A stretch of 5,305 nt of DNA, taken from contig JAIRYB010000132.1 in the NCBI GenBank assembly GCA_031267955.1, positions 1 through 5,305 on the forward strand, in the 5' to 3' direction. Below are positions 1-5,185 of the stretch, one piece after another. Both the position numbers and the translations under genes were made by a program. The notes beneath the pieces were generated by a model, which was not told the origin of the DNA, did not search any database, and was given only the letters and a program-made list of their open reading frames with translations. This DNA is from Spirochaetaceae bacterium (GTDB lineage: Bacteria > Spirochaetota > Spirochaetia > Treponematales > Breznakiellaceae). Every line of letters begins with the position of its first letter. Position 1 is the first letter of the stretch.

Positions 1-320
1 AGAAAGAACTTGTATTCCGGCGCTATAGGAATATCCGCGGCGTATCCGTCCAGTTTTACCGGGGCCCCCTCCTTAAGGCCGTCCACAAAGCCGAATAAAC
101 GGTCCAAACCCCGCACGTAATAGGTAGTTTCCCCGCTTATTACGGCGATTTGGCCGTTTACAAGGCCCAAAGTTCCCTGGATGCTAAGCTCCTGCGGCAA
201 TTGCCCCGGCCCGAAATTCGTTTCGCCCGGAGGCTGACCCTGGGTACGAGGGTCTGCCTGGGCAAAGGCAAAAGCGGTACAGAAAAGCAGAGTAATGATG
301 GGCAGAAACCATCGTTTCAT
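1..320 (-). CDS. Small exported protein of unknown function, N-terminal part (runs off the left edge)
   Basis: An open frame reads from ATG at 320 down to base 1 without a stop (106 codons plus 2 bases), so the C-terminus is missing. The start is supported by an AGGAG ribosome-binding site 7 bases upstream (328-332). Residues 1-20 form a clear signal peptide: charged MKR, a hydrophobic core WFLPIITLLF, and AFA before Gln21 as a likely signal peptidase I site. Cys14 follows LLF, a poor lipobox, so a lipoprotein is less likely. After a Pro/Gly/Gln-rich linker (about 22-44) comes a probably beta-rich segment (about 45-106) with alternating hydrophobic residues, for example IQGTLGLVNGQIAVISG. The mature part shows no His or Cys, so no obvious metal site. 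I do not recognise a family. It is divergent from the sensor kinase operon and preceded by a near-consensus sigma-54 promoter, which suggests it is an output of that system. Location is inferred to be periplasmic or outer-envelope. Confidence 0.8.
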   Translation of the reverse strand, partial: MKRWFLPIITLLFCTAFAFAQADPRTQGQPPGETNFGPGQLPQELSIQGTLGLVNGQIAVISGETTYYVRGLDRLFGFVDGLKEGAPVKLDGYAADIPIAPEYKFF

Positions 321-327
321 AAGATTG

Positions 328-332
328 CTCCT
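328..332 (-). promoter_or_regulatory. Ribosome-binding site that fixes the start of the exported protein
   Basis: On the minus strand AGGAG lies 7 bases upstream of the ATG at 320. No other in-frame start with comparable spacing is visible, and the encoded N-terminus is a textbook signal peptide. This supports the start choice. Confidence 0.75.
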
Positions 333-350
333 GAAAATAAAAAATAAAAC

Positions 351-365
351 AAAGCCAACGGCTTT
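351..365. repeat. 15-bp dyad (AAAGCC-AAC-GGCTTT) in the divergent leader
   Basis: This is a perfect 6-bp inverted repeat with a 3-base centre. If the minus-strand sigma-54 promoter starts near 368, the dyad covers about +4 to +18 of that transcript and would form a 5'-terminal hairpin followed by a U-rich stretch. Seen from the plus-strand sigma-54 promoter it is centred near -77, within the range where sigma-54 activators often bind. The sequence does not separate an activator site from a leader hairpin. Confidence 0.5.
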
Positions 366-378
366 CTTTATGATATTA

Positions 379-395
379 AGCAAAAAATGTGCCAA
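379..395 (-). promoter_or_regulatory. Sigma-54 (-24/-12) promoter for the exported protein gene
   Basis: Read on the minus strand the site is TTGGCAC-N5-TTGCT. The -24 GG (392-393) and -12 GC (380-381) are separated by exactly 10 bases. This matches the RpoN consensus TTGGCAC-N5-TTGCW at every specified position. The predicted start is near 368, giving a leader of about 48 bases before the ATG at 320. A sigma-70 reading is possible (TTGGCA, 17 bases, CATAAA) but weaker. The nearby operon encodes a sigma-54 activator with an intact GAFTGA loop, which strengthens the call. Confidence 0.8.
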
Positions 396-414
396 GCTCA
401 AGAAATCTTGGCAC
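389..414. repeat. Inverted repeat formed by the two -24 promoter elements
   Basis: GTGCCAAG (389-396) and CTTGGCAC (407-414) are perfect 8-bp inverted copies around a 10-base centre. Each arm contains the -24 box of one of two divergent sigma-54 promoters, so the repeat is explained by back-to-back promoters. It is not needed as a terminator, because the flanking genes diverge. It might also be a protein-binding dyad or form a hairpin. Confidence 0.8.
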
Positions 415-424
415 GATTTATGCT
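408..424 (+). promoter_or_regulatory. Sigma-54 (-24/-12) promoter for the two-component operon
   Basis: The site is TTGGCACG-N4-ATGCT. The GG at 410-411 and GC at 422-423 have the required 10-base spacing. It departs from the consensus only at the first T of TTGCW. The predicted transcript start is near 435, about 32 bases before the kinase ATG at 467. It implies that the kinase/regulator operon is itself sigma-54 dependent and so probably autoregulated by its own response regulator. It is slightly weaker by sequence than the divergent promoter. Confidence 0.75.
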
Positions 425-466
425 GCTATTTTTCCGTAAACAAAACTGATAAGATAGAACGGTAAA

Positions 467-1906
467 ATGAAAGTAGCTTTACGGACAGGCTCCTGGATCG
501 CCGCGGCGCTGTGCTGGCTGCTCCTTTCGGCGCTGGCATTTTTTATTCTCCTGCTCATGAGGGACCGGGCGCAGCTTATCCGGGATAATGACAACGAACG
601 GCTTCTCAACATGCTTTTCACAAGCCTCCGCAGTTATGAGGACTTTGGTTCCGCCATAGAGGCGAACCCGGTACTCGGGGAACGGATAGCCGGCTTCGGG
701 ATCTACGGGGATGATCTCAGGCCCACCTACCAGTGGGGCGCGGTCCCCCCCAGGTTTGACGAAAAATTACTGGAAAAGCACGGCCGCTCGGGGAACGGAC
801 GGTACACTATCCCCGACAAGCGGGGCAAGGGTGTAAAATTTGTACTCAGGACCGGGAATTTTCCACCCGCGTCGCCTTTCCCGCCCGGTACCGGGCAGGG
901 CGGCCGGGCGAAGCCGCCGCCTGCGCCGCAGGGCCATGGCCGGATGACAGCCCCGGGACAACTGCCGCAGCCCGGGCAGCTTACGCGGCCCGCCGCGCCG
1001 CTGCGGGAACCCGGCTACAATTGGCGGCGCGAGGGCGGCGCCGGGCAAAACCGCATGACAATCTTCCGCCAGGGTTTCGGTTTTTTTAATACTATGTTCG
1101 GGGGGAAGTACCTTTACATCGATATCGCCCACCCGGCCTACTGGCGCGTTATCACTTTTACCGCGGTCCTTTTTCCGCTGAGCTCGATCATCATACTGGC
1201 GCTTGTACTCTATATCAGGAACCTCTATATCAGGAACCGGGAATACCGGGACCGGATAGAATCCCAGAAAAACCTGGTCGTTCTGGGAACGGCCGCCTCG
1301 ACCCTGGCCCATGAAATTAAAAACCCGCTCCTCTCAATCCGGCTTCAGACGGGGATACTGCAAAAAATTTATCCGGAAAACGGCGGAGAGGAACTGGATA
1401 TAATCAACGAGGAAGTGGACCGCCTTGCCGGCCTGACCTTTAGAATCAACGACTATATCCGGGACGCGAAGGGAAAGCCCCAGGGAATAAACTGTTTTGA
1501 AATACTCCGGGAAATTTCGCAGCGGCTCTGCGGCGGAAATATCGCCGCCTCCGGCGCTCCTCGGGACAAAATGGTGTTCATGGACCCGGACAGGCTCCGC
1601 TCGGTTTTGGAGAACCTGATACGCAATGCCCTGGAAAGCGGCGGCGCGAAAGAAGACGTAAGCGCGGCAATAGGCGAAAACGCCGGGAGAATCAGCGTTA
1701 CTGTTTATGACCGGGGCAAGGGTATTGCGGAAGCCGATATGGAACAGGTATTTGATCCTTTTTTTACCAGAAAAAGTACGGGGACGGGAATAGGGCTGAA
1801 TATATGCAAGCGCTTTATCGAGGCTGCCGGGGGCATTATTTCCCTGGAAAACCGGGAGGGCGGCGGCGTGGCGGCGACGATCGCTTTGCCGAAGTGCGGG
1901 GGGTAG
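467..1906 (+). CDS. Membrane sensor histidine kinase (partner of the NtrC-type regulator)
   Basis: A 479-aa inner-membrane sensor that should autophosphorylate on a histidine and pass phosphate to the regulator encoded downstream. TM1 is about residues 9-31 and TM2 about 227-250. They flank a ~195-residue extracytoplasmic region with a striking Pro/Gly-rich stretch (about 132-190). There is no recognisable HAMP or PAS domain between TM2 and the catalytic core. The H-box is LAHEIKNPL with phospho-acceptor His282. The HATPase domain has an N-box (LENLIRNALES, Asn383/Asn387), G1 (DRGKG, 415-419), F-box (FDPFFTRK, from 429) and G2 (GTGIGL, from 439), all intact. It resembles the NtrB/ZraS/AtoS class that pairs with sigma-54 activators; spirochaete relatives are often labelled AtoS. 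The start at 467 gives a proper N-terminal TM helix, but the ribosome-binding site upstream is poor (AAGATAGAACGG). The signal sensed is unknown. Confidence 0.93.
   Translation: MKVALRTGSWIAAALCWLLLSALAFFILLLMRDRAQLIRDNDNERLLNMLFTSLRSYEDFGSAIEANPVLGERIAGFGIYGDDLRPTYQWGAVPPRFDEKLLEKHGRSGNGRYTIPDKRGKGVKFVLRTGNFPPASPFPPGTGQGGRAKPPPAPQGHGRMTAPGQLPQPGQLTRPAAPLREPGYNWRREGGAGQNRMTIFRQGFGFFNTMFGGKYLYIDIAHPAYWRVITFTAVLFPLSSIIILALVLYIRNLYIRNREYRDRIESQKNLVVLGTAASTLAHEIKNPLLSIRLQTGILQKIYPENGGEELDIINEEVDRLAGLTFRINDYIRDAKGKPQGINCFEILREISQRLCGGNIAASGAPRDKMVFMDPDRLRSVLENLIRNALESGGAKEDVSAAIGENAGRISVTVYDRGKGIAEADMEQVFDPFFTRKSTGTGIGLNICKRFIEAAGGIISLENREGGGVAATIALPKCGG
1208..1237 (+). repeat. Perfect 15-bp tandem duplication inside the kinase gene
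   Basis: CTCTATATCAGGAAC occurs twice in direct succession (1208-1222, 1223-1237). It is in frame and encodes LYIRN twice (residues 248-257). It sits at the cytoplasmic end of TM2, where the helix connects to the phospho-acceptor domain. It looks like a recent slippage duplication. Confidence 0.9.
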
Positions 1907-2072
1907 CCGGAGACCCCGGACCCGGCGCCGGGCCAGGATCGTTGCGCGAGGCCGGGGAGGAGGCTACGGCGTAGGGGGGCCGGACAGGGGCCGTCGCTGC
2001 CTGTGTCCCCCTTTCGGTAACAGGCCCCCCGCTCAATAGCCGGGGATTTCGCCAAATTTATGGAGTATAACC
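1907..2072. other. 166-bp GC-rich kinase-regulator intercistronic region with nested inverted repeats
   Basis: No gene is visible here. The stretch holds a 12-bp palindrome (CCCGGCGCCGGG, 1921-1932) and a possible large stem-loop: GGGGGGCC (1974-1981) can pair with GGCCCCCC (2023-2030), and GGACA (1982-1986) with TGTCC (2004-2008). No T-run follows, so an intrinsic terminator is unlikely. I see no -24/-12 or convincing -35/-10 promoter. The gap is unusually long for a kinase/regulator pair and may set relative expression through RNA structure. Confidence 0.5.
2062..2065 (+). promoter_or_regulatory. Ribosome-binding site of the response regulator
   Basis: GGAG lies 7 bases upstream of the ATG at 2073. 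It is a normal Shine-Dalgarno and supports this start, which also places the receiver-domain acidic pair at residues 7-8 as expected. Confidence 0.7.
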
Positions 2073-3518
2073 ATGCGCGTTTTGATTGTCGATGACGAGG
2101 GGCATATCAGGGAATCTCTTGGCAAGTACCTTGCCCTGGAAAAGATAGAGGCCAGGGGCTTTGAGACTGCGGAAGAAGCCCGGGAAAGGCTTGAGCAGGA
2201 AGTTTTCGACGCGGCGGTGCTGGATCTGCGCCTGCCCGGCATGAGCGGCCAGGAACTTTTGCTGTGGATGCGGCAGCAGGGCCTTACTACGCCGGTAATC
2301 ATGATTTCGGCCCACGGCCAGATTGCCGACGCGGTACAGGCCCTTAAAACAGGCGCACAGGATTACCTGGTCAAACCCTTTGACCCCGCGGAACTGGTGA
2401 TAAGGCTCCGTTCCCTGGTCGAGAACCGGCGGCGGGAAAACCGTATTGAGACGGAGGAACGGCGGCGCGGGCGGGAAGGCGGGCTTATCGGGGAATCGGG
2501 GGTGATGCGGGAGCTGGGCGAGCGGATACGGAAGATCGCCGCTTCCGAAGTGACGGTGCTTATCACCGGGGAATCGGGCAGCGGGAAGGAAGCGGTAGCC
2601 CGGGAAATCCACCGCCGAGGGGAACACCGCGACGAACCTTTCGCCGCCGTGAATATCGGGGGTATCCACGAAGGGCTTATGGAAAGCGAGCTCTTCGGCC
2701 ATGAAAAAGGCGCTTTTACCGGCGCGGCGGGGCGCAGGCTGGGGCTGTTCGAAATCGCGGGCAGGGGGACCATCTTCCTCGACGAGATCGGCGAGATGCC
2801 CCAGGCTTTGCAGGTAAAGCTGCTGCGGGTACTCCAGGAACGGAAAATCAGGCGGCTCGGGGGGACCGGCGATATCCCAGTCAACGCCCGGATCATCTCC
2901 GCCACCAACCGGGATCTGGAAACTATGGTAAAAAGCGGCGGTTTCCGGGAGGATCTTTATTTCAGGCTCAATGTTTTCAGGCTTATTGTCCCGCCGCTCA
3001 GGGACAGGCGGGAAGACATACCCCCGCTTGCGGAACACCTGCTCCGCGCCCTTGGTTCCCGCATGGGGCTTGCGCCCCGGAAACTGAGCGGGGAGGCTCT
3101 GGAAAAACTTCGCCGCTATTCGTTCCCCGGCAATGTGCGGGAACTGGAAAATATTCTGGAACGGGCGCTTATCTACGGCGAGGGGAACGTGATCGGGGCC
3201 GGGGATATTGAGCTTCACAGGGCGGCGGGTCTGGGAGGGCCTGAACCGGCGGAGACAGCCCCGGAAGGCGCCGGGTACTCGTCATCCGGGGAAGATGCGG
3301 CGACGGCGGGCCGGATTTTTGGCGGCGGTAGTTCTTCCGGAAACACGGGCGGAGCCAGCGCTCCCCGGCCGCTTGAAAGCTGGGAAAAAGAGGCTGTACT
3401 GGAAGCGCTTGGACGCTGCAACGGGAACCGTACCAAGGCGGCCAAGGAACTCGGCATAACGCGGAAAACCCTGCTCAACAAAGTTAAGGCCTACGGGATA
3501 ATAGTTAAAAAACCGTAA
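2073..3518 (+). CDS. NtrC-family sigma-54-dependent response regulator
   Basis: A 481-aa transcription activator of standard length for the family. Receiver domain (about 1-120): acidic pair Asp7/Asp8, phospho-acceptor Asp51 in VLDLRLPGMSG, Ser79 and Lys101. AAA+ domain (about 138-370): Walker A GESGSGKE (166-173), GAFTGA sigma-54-contact loop (213-218), Walker B TIFLDE with Asp237/Glu238, sensor I around ATNRD, arginine-finger region FREDLYFRLN (291-300), and sensor II FPGNVRELEN (351-360). A low-complexity Gly/Ser/Ala/Pro linker (about 384-432) leads to a Fis-type helix-turn-helix (about 436-478). All catalytic motifs are intact, so it should be an active ATPase that opens sigma-54 promoters once phosphorylated by the kinase upstream. 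Spirochaete relatives are often labelled AtoC, but acetoacetate metabolism is not implied. The likely targets in view are the two sigma-54 promoters at 379-424. Confidence 0.95.
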   Translation: MRVLIVDDEGHIRESLGKYLALEKIEARGFETAEEARERLEQEVFDAAVLDLRLPGMSGQELLLWMRQQGLTTPVIMISAHGQIADAVQALKTGAQDYLVKPFDPAELVIRLRSLVENRRRENRIETEERRRGREGGLIGESGVMRELGERIRKIAASEVTVLITGESGSGKEAVAREIHRRGEHRDEPFAAVNIGGIHEGLMESELFGHEKGAFTGAAGRRLGLFEIAGRGTIFLDEIGEMPQALQVKLLRVLQERKIRRLGGTGDIPVNARIISATNRDLETMVKSGGFREDLYFRLNVFRLIVPPLRDRREDIPPLAEHLLRALGSRMGLAPRKLSGEALEKLRRYSFPGNVRELENILERALIYGEGNVIGAGDIELHRAAGLGGPEPAETAPEGAGYSSSGEDAATAGRIFGGGSSSGNTGGASAPRPLESWEKEAVLEALGRCNGNRTKAAKELGITRKTLLNKVKAYGIIVKKP

Positions 3519-3574
3519 TAGACCCGCAGGCTGTCTCCTGGTATGCTGGATAATATCTTTACTTACCGGCAGTC

Positions 3575-3580
3575 AGGGGG
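3575..3580 (+). promoter_or_regulatory. Ribosome-binding site of the ZIP transporter
   Basis: AGGGGG lies 5 bases upstream of the ATG at 3586. It selects this start over the GTG and ATG codons nearby. Confidence 0.65.
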
Positions 3581-3585
3581 AAAAC

Positions 3586-4386
3586 ATGGGCGCCATAGGC
3601 GGATGGGTTTGGGTAATGGGCGGGACTGGGTTTATCTTTCTGATGACCAGTCTGGGCGCCTCGATGGTCTTCTTTTTCCGCAAAAACGCGGGGGAGAAAA
3701 TGCAGAAGGTTTTCCTCGGCTTCGCGGCGGGCGTAATGATCGCGGCCTCCATGTGGGGGCTGCTTGTCCCCGCCATAGATCAGGCCGAAGCCCGGGGGCA
3801 GCCGGGCTGGATTCCCGCTGCCGGCGGGTTTATCCTGGGTATCCTGTTCCTGTACGCCCTTGACCGGCTTATCCCCCACCTGCACCCTTCTTCCAATGTT
3901 ACGGAAGGCATCCCCTCGCAGGCCAGGCGTACAACCCTGCTCGTCTGGGCCGTTACCCTGCACAATATCCCCGAGGGAATGGCCGTCGGCCTCTCCTTCG
4001 CCCTGGCCGTGCAGGGTCCTGAAAATTCGGGCCTGTATGCCTCCGCGATAGCCCTTGCCCTGGGGATTGGGATACAGAATTTCCCCGAAGGCGCGGCCAT
4101 ATCAATCCCTTTAAGGCAGGAGGGGGTATCCGCGGGGAAATCTTTCCTGATGGGCTGTTTTTCCGGCGCGGTCGAACCGGTTTTCGGCATTATAACGGTG
4201 TTTCTGGCCGCGCTGATCGCGCCCTACATGCCCTGGCTCCTGGCCTTTGCCGCTGGCGCGATGATGTACGTGGTAGTGGAAGAACTTATCCCCGAGGCAA
4301 ACCTGGGAAGCCACTCCAACATCGGGACTATGGGCGTCATGGCGGGTTTCCTGCTCATGATGATCCTCGACGTGGCGCTGGGGTAG
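3586..4386 (+). CDS. ZIP-family divalent metal transporter (GufA-like)
   Basis: A 266-aa polytopic inner-membrane protein with about eight hydrophobic segments, the usual size for bacterial GufA/ZIP proteins, which bring zinc or other divalent metals into the cytoplasm. Diagnostic metal-site motifs are HNIPEGMAVG (His126, Glu130) in TM4 and QNFPEGAAIS (Asn165, Glu168) in TM5, plus VEELIPE (Glu232/Glu233/Glu237) near TM7. The loop before TM4 carries a short HLH (98-100), shorter than the His-rich loops of many ZIPs. The start at 3586 follows AGGGGG with a 5-base spacer and gives an N-terminal TM. It lies 67 bp after the regulator on the same strand with no terminator or clear promoter between, so it may be cotranscribed with the two-component genes. 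The substrate cannot be set from sequence. Confidence 0.92.
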   Translation: MGAIGGWVWVMGGTGFIFLMTSLGASMVFFFRKNAGEKMQKVFLGFAAGVMIAASMWGLLVPAIDQAEARGQPGWIPAAGGFILGILFLYALDRLIPHLHPSSNVTEGIPSQARRTTLLVWAVTLHNIPEGMAVGLSFALAVQGPENSGLYASAIALALGIGIQNFPEGAAISIPLRQEGVSAGKSFLMGCFSGAVEPVFGIITVFLAALIAPYMPWLLAFAAGAMMYVVVEELIPEANLGSHSNIGTMGVMAGFLLMMILDVALG

Positions 4387-4458
4387 CGATAACCAACGGC
4401 AAAACATGCCGCGCGGTTCTTACCAAACCGTGTTGTTCGAAAGTCTTGTTTAATACTA

Positions 4459-4545
4459 CGGAGAGAGAGGGATTTGAACCCTCGGTACCCTTCCGGGTAC
4501 ACACGACTTCCAATCGTGCACCTTCGGCCGCTCGGTCATCTCTCC
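4459..4545 (-). tRNA. tRNA-Ser(GGA)
   Basis: On the minus strand the acceptor GGAGAGA (4539-4545) pairs with TCTCTCC (4460-4466). There is a D-arm ACCGAGCGGCCGAAGGT, an anticodon stem CACGA/TCGTG with loop TTGGAAG (anticodon GGA at 4509-4511), and a long class II variable arm (TACCC...GGGTA), typical of serine. The T-arm is GAGGG-TTCAAAT-CCCTC. The discriminator is G (4459). CCA is not encoded, as TAG follows. It reads UCC and UCU codons and is the last tRNA of the minus-strand cluster. It is convergent with the ZIP gene; no clear terminator is visible in the 72-bp gap. Confidence 0.95.
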
Positions 4546-4561
4546 AAAATACACTATTTAC

Positions 4562-4759
4562 CGGGGCAAGGGGATTCGCCTTCTGGTCGCGGGCATCCTG
4601 CCCGCTCCCTCCAGGCCGCCTGCGCGCCCTTTCGGCGCCATCCCTTGCGCCTTTTCCTCCCTTTGGTCGGCGGGCGCTCCGGTTCGAATCCCCCGAATTT
4701 CTGGCTGATATAGCCGTTGCCGCCGAACTATACATTTTTGGCTGTATATACCATATTAT
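4562..4759. repeat. tRNA-linked structured repeat, copy A (198 bp)
   Basis: This unit is tandem with copy B at a period of 198 bp and about 91% identical to it (about 16 substitutions and two 1-base indels by eye). Its left end (CGGGGCAAGGGGATTCG) is a diverged form of the tRNA-Ser 3' end. GGGGATTCG (4570-4578) is inverted relative to CGAATCCCC within 4685-4694. Other hairpins are GCGGGC-ATCCT-GCCCGC and GGCGCC/TGCGCC followed by TTTT (4634-4655). It begins 16 bases after the 5' end of tRNA-Ser(GGA). It encodes no credible protein. Confidence 0.85.
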
Positions 4760-4957
4760 CGGAGCAGGGGGGATTCGCCTTCTGGTCGCGGGCTTCCTGC
4801 CCGCTCCCGTCAGGCCGCCTGCGCGCCCTTTCGGCGCCGTCCCTGGCGCCTTTTCCTCCCCCTGGTCGGCGGGCGCTCCGGTTCGAATCCCCCGAATTTC
4901 CGGCTGGTATAGCCGTTGCCGCCGAATTATACATCTTTGGCTATATATACCATGTTA
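4760..4957. repeat. tRNA-linked structured repeat, copy B (198 bp)
   Basis: The first 18 bp (4760-4777) are identical to the 3' end of the adjacent tRNA-Ser(CGA) gene (4958-4975): discriminator, acceptor strand and the 3' side of the T-arm. A second T-arm-like piece, GGTTCGAATCCCCC (4880-4893), lies in inverted orientation, giving a perfect 10-bp inverted repeat (4768-4777 / 4884-4893). Between them are hairpins GCGGGC-TTCCT-GCCCGC (4788-4804) and GGCGCC-GTCCCT-GGCGCC plus TTTT (4833-4854). The AT-richer tail (4894-4957) holds TATAGCC/GGCTATA (4908-4914 / 4939-4945) and a minus-strand TATAAT. It abuts the tRNA-Ser(CGA) 3' end with no gap. Confidence 0.88.
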
Positions 4958-5044
4958 CGGAGCAGGGGGGATTCGAACCCCCGGAACCCTTGCGAGTTCA
5001 ACGGTTTTCGAAACCGTCTCCTTCAACCGCTCGGACACCGCTCC
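4958..5044 (-). tRNA. tRNA-Ser(CGA)
   Basis: On the minus strand the acceptor GGAGCGG (5038-5044) pairs with CTGCTCC (4959-4965), including one G-U pair. The D-arm is TCCGAGCGGTTGAAGGA. The anticodon stem ACGGT/ACCGT has loop TTCGAAA (anticodon CGA at 5008-5010). A long variable arm (GAACTCGCAAGGGTTC) marks serine, and the T-arm is GGGGG-TTCGAAT-CCCCC. The discriminator is G (4958), followed by TAA, so CCA is not encoded. It reads UCG. Its last 18 bases recur at the start of repeat copies B and C. Confidence 0.95.
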
Positions 5045-5054
5045 ATTGAATTCA

Positions 5055-5078
5055 ATGCCTTACTTTAAAGTAAGGCAT
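5055..5078. repeat. Perfect 24-bp palindrome upstream of tRNA-Ser(CGA)
   Basis: The half-site is ATGCCTTACTTT and the second half is its exact reverse complement. A second perfect palindrome, ATTGAATTCAAT (5045-5056), abuts and overlaps it by two bases and touches the tRNA 5' end. As RNA it would form a ~10-bp hairpin with a 4-base loop about 10 bases before the tRNA. No T-run follows on either strand, so it is not a standard terminator. A protein-binding operator or a processing hairpin are both possible. Confidence 0.7.
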
Positions 5079-5129
5079 AAATTAAAAGGCCCGGACTGCT
5101 CTGGCAGCTCGATTAAAGGGCATGCTTTC

Positions 5130-5169
5130 GGAGTTTATACGGTTTTGTGCGCGAAGCGCAACAAACTCC
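5130..5169. repeat. Stem-loop in the tRNA-Arg to tRNA-Ser(CGA) spacer
   Basis: GGAGTTT (5130-5136) pairs with AAACTCC (5163-5169). Inside, TTGTGCGC (5145-5152) pairs with GCGC-A-ACAA (5156-5164) around GAA; the two stems compete at 5163-5164. No T-run follows in the minus direction. The structure overlaps a possible promoter. Confidence 0.45.
5134..5161 (-). promoter_or_regulatory. Possible sigma-70-type promoter for tRNA-Ser(CGA)
   Basis: Read on the minus strand, TTGCGC (5156-5161), 16 bases, TATAAA (5134-5139). The -10 is good and the -35 partial. Transcription would begin near 5127 and run through the palindrome into the tRNA. The tRNAs could equally be cotranscribed with tRNA-Arg from further right. 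Confidence 0.3.
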
Positions 5170-5185
5170 TGGCCCGAACCAGTTA

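Noticed and set aside
150..347. Short plus-strand open frame
   Set aside because: It is antisense to the signal-peptide gene, which has a good ribosome-binding site and promoter.
389..414. Intrinsic terminator
   Set aside because: The hairpin lies between divergent genes, where no terminator is needed. Both arms are explained as -24 promoter boxes.
2058..3218. Minus-strand open frame of 386 codons
   Set aside because: It lies entirely opposite the well-supported response regulator and reflects GC-rich codon bias; no domain is recognisable.
3519..3585. Separate promoter for the ZIP gene
   Set aside because: A TAATAT-like -10 is present near 3551 but there is no matching -35 and no GG-N10-GC sigma-54 site.
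4391..4430. Terminator between the ZIP gene and tRNA-Ser(GGA)
   Set aside because: Only short stems are present (CGGCA/TGCCG, CGGTT/AACCG) without a T-run on either strand; too weak to annotate.
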